DNA of 64,000 nucleotides, taken from contig JAILON010000156.1 in assembly GCA_024690865.1 (NCBI GenBank), positions 1 to 64,000 of the forward strand. The letters run 5' to 3'. Positions within the stretch are counted from its first letter, which is position 1; each line of letters opens with the position of its first letter. Position numbers and translations under genes: made by a program. This DNA comes from Treponema sp. GTDB taxonomy: Bacteria; Spirochaetota; Spirochaetia; Treponematales; Treponemataceae. Positions 44,636 through 54,991 of this stretch are shown piece by piece. Below the pieces are notes generated by a model, which was not told where the DNA came from, did no database searches, and was given only the letters and a program-made list of their open reading frames with translations.

Positions 44636-44695
44636 TAAGCTATCAACAAAACCTATTATAACACTAGGTATAAAACAGTACAGGCGGAGGAAATT

Positions 44696-45979
44696 ATGGC
44701 CAATTACAAGTTCGAGACTTTGCAGCTTCACGTAGGGCAGGAGAGCGCGGATCCTGCGACCGATGCCCGCGCGGTACCGATTTACCAGACGACATCCTAT
44801 GTCTTCCACAACAGCAAGCATGCCGCTGACCGCTTTGGCCTTGCCGATGCGGGGAATATCTATGGAAGGCTCACGAATTCCACGCAGGACGTGCTGGAGA
44901 AGCGTCTTGCTGCCTTGGAAGGCGGGTCCGCTGCCCTCGCGCTCGCTTCCGGCGCCGCCGCCATCACCTATACGATAGAGGCCCTCGCGGCGAACGGCGG
45001 CCACATCGTCGCCCAGAAGACGATTTACGGCGGAAGCTACAACCTGTTGGCCCACACCCTGCCGCAGTACGGAATCACGACGACCTTCGTGGACGCGCAC
45101 AACTTGGCCGAGGTCGAGGGCGCGATCAAGGACAACACGAGGGCGATTTACCTGGAGACCCTGGGCAACCCCAACTCCGACATCCCGGACATCGACGCGA
45201 TTGCGCAGATTGCCCACAAGCACGGCCTGCCCCTCGTCATCGACAACACCTTCGGCACGCCCTACCTCATCCGCCCGATTGAGCACGGAGCTGACATCGT
45301 CGTGCACTCTGCGACCAAGTTCATCGGCGGCCACGGAACGACGCTCGGCGGCATCATCGTGGAAAGTGGCAAATTCGACTGGAAGAAGAGCGGCAAGTAT
45401 CCGGGCATCGCCGCCCCTAACCCAAGCTACCACGGGGTATCCTTTTACGATGCGGTCGGCCCCGCTGCGTTCGTCACCTACATCCGCGCGATTTTGCTCC
45501 GCGACACGGGCGCGACGATTTCTCCCTTCAATGCGTTCCTCTTGCTGCAGGGAGTGGAGACCCTCTCGCTCAGGCTGGACAGGCACGCGGAGAACACCAA
45601 GAAGGTCGTCGAGTACCTGAGCAAGCACCCGCAGGTCGCCAAGGTGAACCATCCGTCGCTTCCCAACCACCCCGACCACGCCTTGTACCAGAAGTACTTC
45701 CCCAACGGCGGAGCTTCAATCTTCACCTTTGAGATTAAGGGCGGCAAGGATGCGGCTTGGAAGTTCATCGACAACCTCAAGATTTTCAGCCTGCTCGCGA
45801 ACGTCGCGGACGTGAAGAGCCTGGTCATTCACCCGGCGACGACGACCCACAGTCAGCTGAACGACGAGGAGCTCGCCGACCAGGGAATCACGCAGAGCAC
45901 GATTCGCCTTTCAATCGGAACAGAGCACATCGACGACATCATCGCCGACCTGGAGAACGGCTTCAAGGCGGCAAAATAA
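44696..45979 (+). CDS. metY: O-acetylhomoserine sulfhydrylase/aminocarboxypropyltransferase
   Basis: [64 protein letters not shown]-type Cys/Met PLP family features. Confidence 0.94.
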   Translation: MANYKFETLQLHVGQESADPATDARAVPIYQTTSYVFHNSKHAADRFGLADAGNIYGRLTNSTQDVLEKRLAALEGGSAALALASGAAAITYTIEALAANGGHIVAQKTIYGGSYNLLAHTLPQYGITTTFVDAHNLAEVEGAIKDNTRAIYLETLGNPNSDIPDIDAIAQIAHKHGLPLVIDNTFGTPYLIRPIEHGADIVVHSATKFIGGHGTTLGGIIVESGKFDWKKSGKYPGIAAPNPSYHGVSFYDAVGPAAFVTYIRAILLRDTGATISPFNAFLLLQGVETLSLRLDRHAENTKKVVEYLSKHPQVAKVNHPSLPNHPDHALYQKYFPNGGASIFTFEIKGGKDAAWKFIDNLKIFSLLANVADVKSLVIHPATTTHSQLNDEELADQGITQSTIRLSIGTEHIDDIIADLENGFKAAK

Positions 45980-46019
45980 TAGTAATATATAGAAGATAAT
46001 CGAGATATAGGAGCAGATT

Positions 46020-46958
46020 ATGGCAGACATCAAACAGAGTTCATTGGAATTGATTGGAAAGACCCCCCTCCTGCAGCTGAACGGCTACAGCAAGAAGGCG
46101 GGAGTTACCGGGGCGACGATTCTTGCGAAGCTTGAGTACCTGAACCCGGCGGGAAGCGTCAAGGACAGGATTGCCCTTGCGATGATTGAGGACGCGGAGG
46201 CCAAGGGCTTGCTCAAACCCGGGGCTACTATAATAGAGCCGACTTCCGGCAATACGGGGATAGGGCTTGCCGCCGTCGCGGCCGCCAAGGGCTACCGTGC
46301 CATCCTGACCCTGCCCGAGACGATGAGCGTGGAGCGGCGCAACCTGCTCAAGGCTTACGGTGCCGAGATTGTCCTGACCGAGGGCGCGAAGGGCATGAAG
46401 GGAGCGATTGCCAAGGCGGAGGAGCTTCACGCCGCCACGCCGGGCAGCTTTATCCCCGGACAGTTCGTCAATCCCGCCAATCCCGCTGCCCACAAGAAGA
46501 CGACCGGGCCGGAAATCTGGGAGCAGACCGACGGCAAGGTGGATTTCTTTATCGCGGGTGTCGGCACGGGTGGAACGCTGACCGGCGTGGGCGAGTACCT
46601 GAAGGAGAAGAATCCGAACGTCAAGATTATCGCGGTTGAGCCTGCGACCAGCCCCGTCCTTTCCAAGGGAACTGCGGGCGCGCACAAGATTCAGGGAATC
46701 GGTGCGGGATTCGTCCCCGACGTTCTGAACACCAAGGTCTACGATGAGATTATCGCGATTGAGAACGATGATGCCTTTACCGAAGGCCGCCTGTTTGCCC
46801 AGAGCGAGGGGATCCTCGTCGGCATCTCTTCCGGTGCCGCGCTCAAGGCCGCCCGTATCATCGCGGAACGCCCCGAGAACAAGGGCAAGAACATCGTCGT
46901 CCTGCTGCCCGATTCCGGAGACAGGTATCTGAGCACCCCGCTGTTCAGCGGAAACTAA
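46020..46958 (+). CDS. cysK: Cysteine synthase (O-acetylserine sulfhydrylase), canonical type
   Basis: [73 protein letters not shown]. Confidence 0.94.
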   Translation: MADIKQSSLELIGKTPLLQLNGYSKKAGVTGATILAKLEYLNPAGSVKDRIALAMIEDAEAKGLLKPGATIIEPTSGNTGIGLAAVAAAKGYRAILTLPETMSVERRNLLKAYGAEIVLTEGAKGMKGAIAKAEELHAATPGSFIPGQFVNPANPAAHKKTTGPEIWEQTDGKVDFFIAGVGTGGTLTGVGEYLKEKNPNVKIIAVEPATSPVLSKGTAGAHKIQGIGAGFVPDVLNTKVYDEIIAIENDDAFTEGRLFAQSEGILVGISSGAALKAARIIAERPENKGKNIVVLLPDSGDRYLSTPLFSGN

Positions 46959-47049
46959 GTCGGACTGATACGGTGTTTTGACGGGGCGTTGTGCCCCGTT
47001 CATTTCGGACTAATTACCTAGTGTTTTGCTAATGTAAAAGGAGCAGGTC

Positions 47050-47925
47050 GTGGCAAAAGCGTTTAAGGACATAGCGAGCAATCACCCTTGTTTTGCGAGG
47101 GGACCGGCACAGGCGGGCAGGATACACCTTCCTGTCTGCCCCGGATGCAACATAGCCTGCCGCTTCTGCGAGCGGAGCCTGAACACGACGGAAAACCGCC
47201 CCGGTGTAACCGGCAGGGTAATCAGCCCGGAAGAGAGCGTGGGTATCGTCCGCAAGGCACTGGAGATAAGCCCGGACATAAAGGTCTGCGGCATCGCGGG
47301 GCCGGGGGACACGCTTGCGAGCGACAATGCGATACGGACATTCCGCCTGGTGGGGCAGGACTTCCCCCAGCTCATCAAGTGCATGAGCACAAACGGCCTC
47401 CTGCTTGCGGAGCGGGCAGATGAGGTCATCGCCGCCGGGGTGGACACGCTTACCGTCACGGTGAATGCCGTCCGCCCGGAGATTGAGGCTCAGCTGAACG
47501 ATTACATCATCTGGCAGGGGAGGAAGATAGAGGGCGTAGAGGGGGCACGGATTCTCATAGAGAACCAGCTTGCGGGCATACGGAAGATTGCTGCGGCGGG
47601 CATAACCGTCAAGGTGAACACGGTGCTGGTGCCCCGCATAAACGGCGGACATATCGAGGAGATTGCCCGCACCGTGGCGGAAGCAGGGGCAGCCCGCTAC
47701 AACATCATCCCCCTGATTCCGACGGCAAAGCTGAAGGACGAGCCTGCACCGACCTGTGCCGAGATACACGCGGCGCGGGCAGCGGCGGGCAAGTACATCG
47801 AGCTTTTCCTGCACTGCAACCACTGCCGTGCGGATGCCGTGGGCGTGCCGGGACGGACGGAATATTCCCGCCTCCTGTATGCGGGATTCGGCAGCAGCGT
47901 CAAGGAGAACTTCTCGCATGGCTGA
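47050..47925 (+). CDS. NifB-like radical SAM protein (short form, GTG start)
   Basis: HPCF...RIHLPVCPGCNIACRFCERSLNTTENRPGVTGRVISPEE (C-x3-C-x2-C), VCGIAGPGDTLA, C-terminal HCNHCRADAVGVPG. Confidence 0.92.
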   Translation: MAKAFKDIASNHPCFARGPAQAGRIHLPVCPGCNIACRFCERSLNTTENRPGVTGRVISPEESVGIVRKALEISPDIKVCGIAGPGDTLASDNAIRTFRLVGQDFPQLIKCMSTNGLLLAERADEVIAAGVDTLTVTVNAVRPEIEAQLNDYIIWQGRKIEGVEGARILIENQLAGIRKIAAAGITVKVNTVLVPRINGGHIEEIARTVAEAGAARYNIIPLIPTAKLKDEPAPTCAEIHAARAAAGKYIELFLHCNHCRADAVGVPGRTEYSRLLYAGFGSSVKENFSHG

Positions 47926-48292
47926 CGAAGCGCACGCAACATACCGGGTCGCCGTGGCAAGTTCCGACGGGGAGACGGTGAACCAGCACTACGGCAGGGC
48001 GGAGAAGTTCTTCATATACGTCGTGGACGATGATGAGGGCTACGATGTGTGCGAGGAACGGGATGTTTCTCCCGTGTGCATGGGAGGGAGCCACGTCAAG
48101 TCTGCAATGGACGAGAGCGTCAGGCGTTTTGCCGACTGCCGCTATGTGGTGGCGAGCAGGATTGGAGCCGGTGCGGCGCAGGCGCTGACCGCAGCCGGAA
48201 TTGTCGGGATGGAACTGCCCGGCAGTATTGAAGAAGCTATTGTGAAGGTCTGGAAGTATAACCGCGTTCAGGGCCTGTTTAACATAGAATAA
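47918..48292 (+). CDS. NifX/NafY-like dinitrogenase cofactor-biosynthesis domain protein
   Basis: RVAVASSDGETVNQHYGRAEKFFIY...CRYVVASRIGAGAAQALTAAGIVGMEL; overlaps the nifB-like stop by 8 nt. Confidence 0.88.
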   Translation: MADEAHATYRVAVASSDGETVNQHYGRAEKFFIYVVDDDEGYDVCEERDVSPVCMGGSHVKSAMDESVRRFADCRYVVASRIGAGAAQALTAAGIVGMELPGSIEEAIVKVWKYNRVQGLFNIE

Positions 48293-48303
48293 AACTTGTG
48301 TAA

Positions 48304-49164
<861 letters not shown>

Positions 49165-49191
49165 TCACATCGACTTAGTATATGAAGTGAT

Positions 49192-49223
49192 GCGCCACGT
49201 GGTGCTATGTACCACAATGGCGC
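49192..49223 (+). other. Stable intergenic hairpin between the nifH-like and second cysK genes
   Basis: GCGCCA-c-GTGGT-gctatgt-ACCAC-aa-TGGCGC; not followed by a T-tract. Confidence 0.7.
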
Positions 49224-49245
49224 TCGGATATAGGAGATATAATGT

Positions 49246-50247
49246 ATGAGTGGTGGTATACATACATCGATTGCGGAGCTGGTCGGGAAGACTCCGCTGC
49301 TTGAGCTGGTGAACTATGAGAAGAAGCATGGTCTGAACGCCCGCATTCTGGTAAAGCTTGAGTATTTCAATCCCAACCAGAGCGTCAAGGACAGGATCGC
49401 GCTCGCCATGGTGGAGGATGCCGAAAAGAAGGGCTTCCTTAAGCCGGGCTATACCATTGTGGAGACGACGAGCGGAAATACGGGTATAGGGCTTGCCGCG
49501 ATAGCCGCGAGCAAGGGCTATAAGTTCCGCGTCTACATACAGGATCAGGTGAGCGAGGAGCGCTTCAAGGTCATACAGGCCCTCGGCGGGAAGACGATAA
49601 AGCTGTCCGAGGAACCCGTCGTCGCGAAAGCCCTTCAGGAAACGAACGGGGACTTCGTTGCGGCCATAAAGGCGTTGAAAGAACAGGTCCTCAACAAGGA
49701 AAAGGATATATTCTTTGTTGACCAGTGCTCCAACCCGGCGAATCCCGCTGTGCACGAGGCGACGACCGGACCTGAGATCTGGGAGGACACGGACGGGAAG
49801 GTCGATATCCTCGTGGCAAACGTCGGGACCGGCGGTACGGTTTCCGGTACGGGAAAGTATCTGAAAAGCAAGAATCCCGGCGTCAAGGTCGTGGCCATCC
49901 AGCCCGGCAAGAATTCGCTCCCGAGCGAGAGCAATCCCAAGCCGGAGGAGATAACCGGCGTGCACCCCTTCGAGGGGATTCCCAAGGAGCGCGTTCCTTC
50001 GACGATGAACCTGGGCATCTACGACGAGAAGCTTGAGGTGGAAACCATAGAGGCGTACCGGGCCGCGCGGGAAGCCGCGAAGACCGACGGCATATTGGTT
50101 GGCACGTCATCCGGCGCCGCCATCCATGCGGCGACGGTACTTGCCCAATGGCCGGAGAACAAGGGAAAGACAATCGTGGCCATCCTGCCTGATACGGGAT
50201 TGCGCTACCTTTCAACAAACCTGTTCAACGAATCATACCAAGGATAG
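49246..50247 (+). CDS. Second, divergent CysK-family PLP enzyme inside the nitrogenase-like operon
   Basis: [56 protein letters not shown], but YIQDQVSEERFK replaces the usual PETMSxERR. Confidence 0.92.
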   Translation: MSGGIHTSIAELVGKTPLLELVNYEKKHGLNARILVKLEYFNPNQSVKDRIALAMVEDAEKKGFLKPGYTIVETTSGNTGIGLAAIAASKGYKFRVYIQDQVSEERFKVIQALGGKTIKLSEEPVVAKALQETNGDFVAAIKALKEQVLNKEKDIFFVDQCSNPANPAVHEATTGPEIWEDTDGKVDILVANVGTGGTVSGTGKYLKSKNPGVKVVAIQPGKNSLPSESNPKPEEITGVHPFEGIPKERVPSTMNLGIYDEKLEVETIEAYRAAREAAKTDGILVGTSSGAAIHAATVLAQWPENKGKTIVAILPDTGLRYLSTNLFNESYQG

Positions 50248-50261
50248 AAAAGGAGAGAATT

Positions 50262-51743
50262 GTGGCTGTGAATTTGAATTCTTCCAATGTTGCGACCCGC
50301 GAGAACAGGATCGGGTCCATAACGGGCTATATCGGCAATCTGAAGGACCTGGCGGAAAAGTCCGAATGCGGGACGCTCAAGGGCTGCTCCCGCTGCTTCT
50401 CCCAGTCCAGCTCCTGCCTTTCCATGTGTGCGCTGGGCCAGCTGTCGGCCATCCGCGACATCGCGATAGTCCACCACGGGCCCGCGGGATGCTCCGTGGC
50501 GGCCGCCGGGTCATACTACCTGGACAAGGTAATGGCGAAGAAGCGCGGTGTCACGACCAATACCGTCTACGTCGGCACCGACATGAACGAGAACGATACG
50601 ATCTTCGGTTCCACGGCGCAGCTGCGGAAAATCATCCTTGAGGTGAACAAGCGCTACTCGCCTAAGGCAATCTTTGTCGCCAGCTCCTGTGCGACGGGAA
50701 TCATCGGCGAGGACATAGACAGCGTCGTTGATGACGTGAAGTCGGAGATAGACATTCCGGTCATCGCCGTCCACTGCGAGGGATTCAAGTCCCGCATCTG
50801 GGCAACGGGATTCGACATTTCCGACCATGCGGTGCTGTCCGGCATCGTGCAGCCGCCCAAGCAGAAGCGCAACACGATAAACTTCAAGAACTTCTACGAG
50901 AGCGCACGGCCTGAGATCATCGAGATGTTCAAGAACTTCGACCTGGAGCCGATTTTCTTGTACTGCAACTCGACGGTCGAGGAGCTGTCCCACATCTCCG
51001 AGTCCCTTGCAACGACCTGCATCTGCGGTACCCTGGGGAACTACCTGGGAAACGGCCTTGAGGAAAAGTACGGCGTGCCCTACGTGCGCAGCATCAACCA
51101 GTGCGGCATCGTCGGATTTGAAACATGGCTCCGTGAAATCGGGAAGGTCACGGGACGCAGCGACAAGATAGAGAAGTACATTGCGGAGCAGCGGGCCATC
51201 TACATCCCCCAGATTGAGGAAATCAAGAAGGAGCTCAAGGGCCTCCGCGCCGTCATCGGCATGGGACCGGGCTACACCTTCGAGGTAAGCCGCGTCCTGA
51301 ACGAGCTTGGCATCGAGGTCGTGTGGGCGCTCGCCTGGCACTACGACAAGAAGTACGAGAACGGCGACGTGCCTCCTTCGATGAAGTACCTCCTGGAGAA
51401 CAACATCAACTTCGAGGCGAGCGTTTCCGACCAGCAGAACTACGAGGTGATGAACATACTGCACAAGTACAAGCCGGACCTCTACCTGTCTCGCCACCCC
51501 GGTTCCACCGTGTGGGCAATCAAGAACGGAACGAGCGCGGTCTATGTCGCCGACGAGTACATGATTTTCGGCTACAAGCATACGCTTGAGTTTGCCAAGT
51601 CGATTCTGGACAGCATCCGCAACAGGAGCTTCGAGCAGAACCTTGCCAAGCGGGTCAAGCTGCCCTACACGGACTGGTGGTACCAGCAGAATATCGACAC
51701 GTTCTTTGAGGACGAAAAGAAAAAGTCCGCCGCGGCGGTTTGA
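50262..51743 (+). CDS. NifD-like nitrogenase-type component 1 alpha subunit
   Basis: IVHHGPAGCSVAAAGS, VASSCATGIIGEDIDSVVDDV, VHCEGFKSRIWATGFDISDHAVLSGIV, CGTLGNYLGNGLEEKYGVPY. Confidence 0.9.
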   Translation: MAVNLNSSNVATRENRIGSITGYIGNLKDLAEKSECGTLKGCSRCFSQSSSCLSMCALGQLSAIRDIAIVHHGPAGCSVAAAGSYYLDKVMAKKRGVTTNTVYVGTDMNENDTIFGSTAQLRKIILEVNKRYSPKAIFVASSCATGIIGEDIDSVVDDVKSEIDIPVIAVHCEGFKSRIWATGFDISDHAVLSGIVQPPKQKRNTINFKNFYESARPEIIEMFKNFDLEPIFLYCNSTVEELSHISESLATTCICGTLGNYLGNGLEEKYGVPYVRSINQCGIVGFETWLREIGKVTGRSDKIEKYIAEQRAIYIPQIEEIKKELKGLRAVIGMGPGYTFEVSRVLNELGIEVVWALAWHYDKKYENGDVPPSMKYLLENNINFEASVSDQQNYEVMNILHKYKPDLYLSRHPGSTVWAIKNGTSAVYVADEYMIFGYKHTLEFAKSILDSIRNRSFEQNLAKRVKLPYTDWWYQQNIDTFFEDEKKKSAAAV

Positions 51744-51760
51744 TGGGGGAATGAGATAAA

Positions 51761-53065
51761 ATGGCGAAACTACTTGACAAACAGCGATATAAATGTGCCC
51801 TTGCCGCAATGCAGACCGTGCAGGCCATCACGAGGGCCATTCCGGTTCTGCATGCGGGACCGGGATGTGCGCAGAAGCTTGCCAACGGTATTGGAAGCTC
51901 CGGCTACTTCTCCCCGAACATCTTTCCCTGCACGAGCATCAACGAGAAGGATGTCGTCTTCGGCGGAACCAAGAAGCTTGCGAGCACGATAGACAACGCG
52001 CTCAAGGTGATAGACGCCGACCTCTACGTCGTGCTGACCGGATGCATTCCTGAAATCGTGGGCGACGACACCGGAGAGGTCGTGAGCCAGTTCGCGGATG
52101 CGGAAAAGCCCGTCATCTATGCGAGCACGGCGGGCTTCAAGGGAAACAACTACAAGGGACACGAGCAGGTCGTCGATGCGATAATCAGCCAGTACCTCAA
52201 GAAGGTACCGGACAGTGAGAAAGTGCCGGGCCTTGTGAACATCTGGGCGGACGTTCCTTATCAGGACCAGTTCTGGCTGGGAAACCTGCGCGAGCTGGAG
52301 AAGCTCGTCGCGGAGCTGGGCCTGACGCCCAACACGATTTTCGGATATGACCGGGGCTTGAAGAACATCGACCTTGTTCCCAAGGCCCAGTTCAACCTGC
52401 TCGTTTCCCCCTGGGTCGGACTCAAGAACGTGCAGAAGATGGAAAAGAAGCTGGGCATTCCCTACCTGCACTATCCGGTGCTTCCCGTCGGAGCTACGGA
52501 GACCAGCAAGTTCCTCCGCGCCGTCGGCAAGTTTGCGAAAGTCCCCTCTGAGAAGGTCGAGGCCGTCATCACGGAGCACGAGAAGTACTTCTACTACCTC
52601 ATCGAACGCTATGCCGACCTTTTCCTGGAGAACCGCGTCATCAACAAGCAGTTCTCGGTCGTTGCGGACGCGCAGTATGCCCTTGGCTTTACGAAGTTCC
52701 TCGTGAACGACTTGGGCCTCTTCCCCGCGAAGCAGTTCGTCACCGACGACACGCCAAAGGAGTATCAGGAGGCAATCGCGGCGGAGTTCAAGAAGCTCAA
52801 CTACGGCATACAGGCGGAAGTGGAGTTCACCGGCGACAGCTACCTGATACATAATGGCATCAAGGAGCACGACTATCACGGATACCCCCTGGTGCTGGGA
52901 AGCTACTTTGACAAGGAGGTTACCGAAGATCTGAAGGGCAACTTCCTGAACGTCGCCTGGCCTTTCCAGAACAGGGTCGTCATGGACAGCTTCTATGCGG
53001 GCTATACGGGAGGCATACGGCTCATAGAGGACATCTATACCGTCGCCGTACAGCGCTTCAACTAG
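51761..53065 (+). CDS. NifK-like nitrogenase-type component 1 beta subunit
   Basis: RYKCALAAMQTVQAI, VLHAGPGCAQKLANGIG, VVLTGCIPEIVGDDTGEVV, three P-cluster-type Cys positions. Confidence 0.9.
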   Translation: MAKLLDKQRYKCALAAMQTVQAITRAIPVLHAGPGCAQKLANGIGSSGYFSPNIFPCTSINEKDVVFGGTKKLASTIDNALKVIDADLYVVLTGCIPEIVGDDTGEVVSQFADAEKPVIYASTAGFKGNNYKGHEQVVDAIISQYLKKVPDSEKVPGLVNIWADVPYQDQFWLGNLRELEKLVAELGLTPNTIFGYDRGLKNIDLVPKAQFNLLVSPWVGLKNVQKMEKKLGIPYLHYPVLPVGATETSKFLRAVGKFAKVPSEKVEAVITEHEKYFYYLIERYADLFLENRVINKQFSVVADAQYALGFTKFLVNDLGLFPAKQFVTDDTPKEYQEAIAAEFKKLNYGIQAEVEFTGDSYLIHNGIKEHDYHGYPLVLGSYFDKEVTEDLKGNFLNVAWPFQNRVVMDSFYAGYTGGIRLIEDIYTVAVQRFN

Positions 53066-53156
53066 TACGGACAGACGGTCCGGGCCGTTTGTCCGTGCGT
53101 GCGGGGTGCATGTGCTGGCACCGGTACTCCCGCAGAATGATTCGGAGTGTTCTACT

Positions 53157-53339
53157 ATGGCACAAGAGACTTTTGAACTGAACAAGGGACAGGGCGAGTC
53201 CTATCCCGAGGAATTCAAAAAACTTGCCGAATACGTCAAGTCAATCAAGTTCGGTTCCGTGACCGTCCAGATTCAGGACGGTAGGATCATACAGATTGAC
53301 AAGAACGAGAAGTTCAGGTTCGACAAGAAAGAACGATGA
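53157..53339 (+). CDS. YezD-like (DUF2292) small protein
   Basis: KLAEYVKSIKFGSVTVQIQDGRIIQIDKNEKFRF matches the YezD pattern; RBS-like GGAG before the ATG at 53157. Confidence 0.75.
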   Translation: MAQETFELNKGQGESYPEEFKKLAEYVKSIKFGSVTVQIQDGRIIQIDKNEKFRFDKKER

Positions 53340-53378
53340 AATTTTTGAGCATGGTGCTGGGACTGACCAGAAAACTGG

Positions 53379-53429
53379 AGGTTCCTGAAGAGGACGGCGT
53401 ATGCTGTCCCACTTCAGGAACCTTTTTTT
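53379..53429 (+). terminator. Intrinsic terminator closing the nitrogenase-like operon
   Basis: AGGTTCCTGAAG ... CTTCAGGAACCTTTTTTT. Confidence 0.85.
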
Positions 53430-53453
53430 ATTTTCATTTCTATGGAGGAAACT

Positions 53454-54275
53454 ATGAAAAAGACTGTGATCATCAACAAACTGCTGCTTGCTTTTTCCGC
53501 GGTCGTGCTTGCCGCAGGACTTTTCGGCTGCAAGAAAGCAGGAAATGATTCAAAGGGTGTCAAGACGATTATCGTCGGTACGGGAACGGCGTACAATCCC
53601 TACTGCTATCTTGACGAGAACGGAAATCTCGTCGGCTACGAGAAGGACGTGCTGGATGCCATAGACGAGCTTTTGCCCCAGTACACGTTCAAGTACGAGA
53701 CCTTTGACTTCGCAAACATCCTGCTCGCCCTGAGCGGCGGAAAGATAGACATCGGCGCACACCAGTACGAGGAAAGCGAGGAGCGGCGCAAGAACTACCT
53801 GTTCAGCACGGAGTCCTACAACTCCTTCATCACCCACATCATCGTCCTCAAGGACAGGACGGACATCAATGACTTCGAGGACTTGCCCGGCAAGACGGTC
53901 CACCTGAGCATCGGCTCAAACACTGCGGCTACGGTTTTGAAATACAACGAGGACGCCTCCCCCGACAAGCAGATAAACACCTTCCTTGCGAAGTCCCTGC
54001 AGTCGGAGCAGATTGTTGCCGGACTGAAGAACGGGCAGTTTGACGCGACCTTCTTTCCGCTGCTTGACTTGGACAAGTACAACCGCGAGTACGGAAACAT
54101 CCTCAAGGCCGTCGGCAAGCCGCTCAACTCCTCGTTCTCCTACCTCATCTTCCAGAAGGGAAACACGGAGCTGCAGGAAGCCGTGGACGGGGCCTTGCGT
54201 CAGCTGAAAGCTTCCGGAAAACTCTCGGAGCTGGCCATAAAGGACCTGGGCCGCGACACGACCCAGGGCGAGTAA
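53454..54275 (+). CDS. Amino acid ABC transporter substrate-binding lipoprotein (cystine/sulfur amino acid type suspected)
   Basis: Lipobox LAAGLFGCKK; IIVGTGTAYNPYCYLDENGNLVGYEKDVLDAIDELLPQYTFKYETFDF. Confidence 0.88.
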   Translation: MKKTVIINKLLLAFSAVVLAAGLFGCKKAGNDSKGVKTIIVGTGTAYNPYCYLDENGNLVGYEKDVLDAIDELLPQYTFKYETFDFANILLALSGGKIDIGAHQYEESEERRKNYLFSTESYNSFITHIIVLKDRTDINDFEDLPGKTVHLSIGSNTAATVLKYNEDASPDKQINTFLAKSLQSEQIVAGLKNGQFDATFFPLLDLDKYNREYGNILKAVGKPLNSSFSYLIFQKGNTELQEAVDGALRQLKASGKLSELAIKDLGRDTTQGE

Positions 54276-54298
54276 ACGCGGACAAAGGGTGACGGTAT

Positions 54299-54991
54299 AT
54301 GGGTGAGTTTTTTTCCTGGCAGCGGGTCTTTGAGAATTTTCCGCGCCTTGTAGCCAAGCTTCCGATAACGTTTGAAATCGTACTGGTTGCCTTTGCCGTC
54401 GGGCTTACGCTCGGCATCATACTCTCGTTTGTCGAGCTGAAGCGGATTCCCGTCTTGACGCAGCTTCTGGACGTGTTCATCTCGTTCGAGCGCGGTACCC
54501 CCCTGCTCGTACAGATGCTCGTCATGTATTACGGGCTGCCGCTCGTCCTGGAGGGGCTGTTCGGAATCGACACCCGGAGCTGGGAAAAGCTCACCTTCGT
54601 CATCATAACCTATACGCTCAACCAGGCCGCTTTCTTGAGCCAGGATTTCCGGGGGGCCATCCTGTCCATCCCGGCCGGCCAGAAGGAGGCGGCCCTGGCC
54701 TGCGGGCTGACCCCGCTTCAGACGGCGGTCCGCATAGTGCTGCCGCAGTCCGTCCGCATCGCCGTTCCCAGCATCGGGCTTGAACTCATCGGGCTGTTCC
54801 AGAACACCTCGCTCGTGTCCATGGTTGGCGTCATAGACATACTGGGTCGTGCGCAGTCGCTCGGAAACCTGACGAGCCATACCTTTGAAAGCTACCTGAT
54901 CGTGGCGTTTGTCTTTGTCGTCATCAGCCTCCTGCTCACGGCCCTCAACAAGGCAATCAATGCCCGCCTCAAATCGGAGGTCATAAAATGA
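54299..54991 (+). CDS. Amino acid ABC transporter permease
   Basis: HisM-type TM protein; AFLSQDFRGAILSIPAGQKEAALACGLTPLQTAVRIVLPQSVRIAVPSI. Confidence 0.92.
   Translation: MGEFFSWQRVFENFPRLVAKLPITFEIVLVAFAVGLTLGIILSFVELKRIPVLTQLLDVFISFERGTPLLVQMLVMYYGLPLVLEGLFGIDTRSWEKLTFVIITYTLNQAAFLSQDFRGAILSIPAGQKEAALACGLTPLQTAVRIVLPQSVRIAVPSIGLELIGLFQNTSLVSMVGVIDILGRAQSLGNLTSHTFESYLIVAFVFVVISLLLTALNKAINARLKSEVIK

Noticed and set aside
46981-46999. Terminator between cysK and the NifB-like gene
   Set aside because: ACGGGGC-GTTGT-GCCCCGT is a hairpin but lacks a T-tract; more likely a processing or attenuation element, unproven.
47756-48292. 178-aa version of the NifX-like ORF
   Set aside because: The long form overlaps 170 nt of the NifB-like gene; the ATG at 47918 gives a full NifX-like domain with a normal short overlap.
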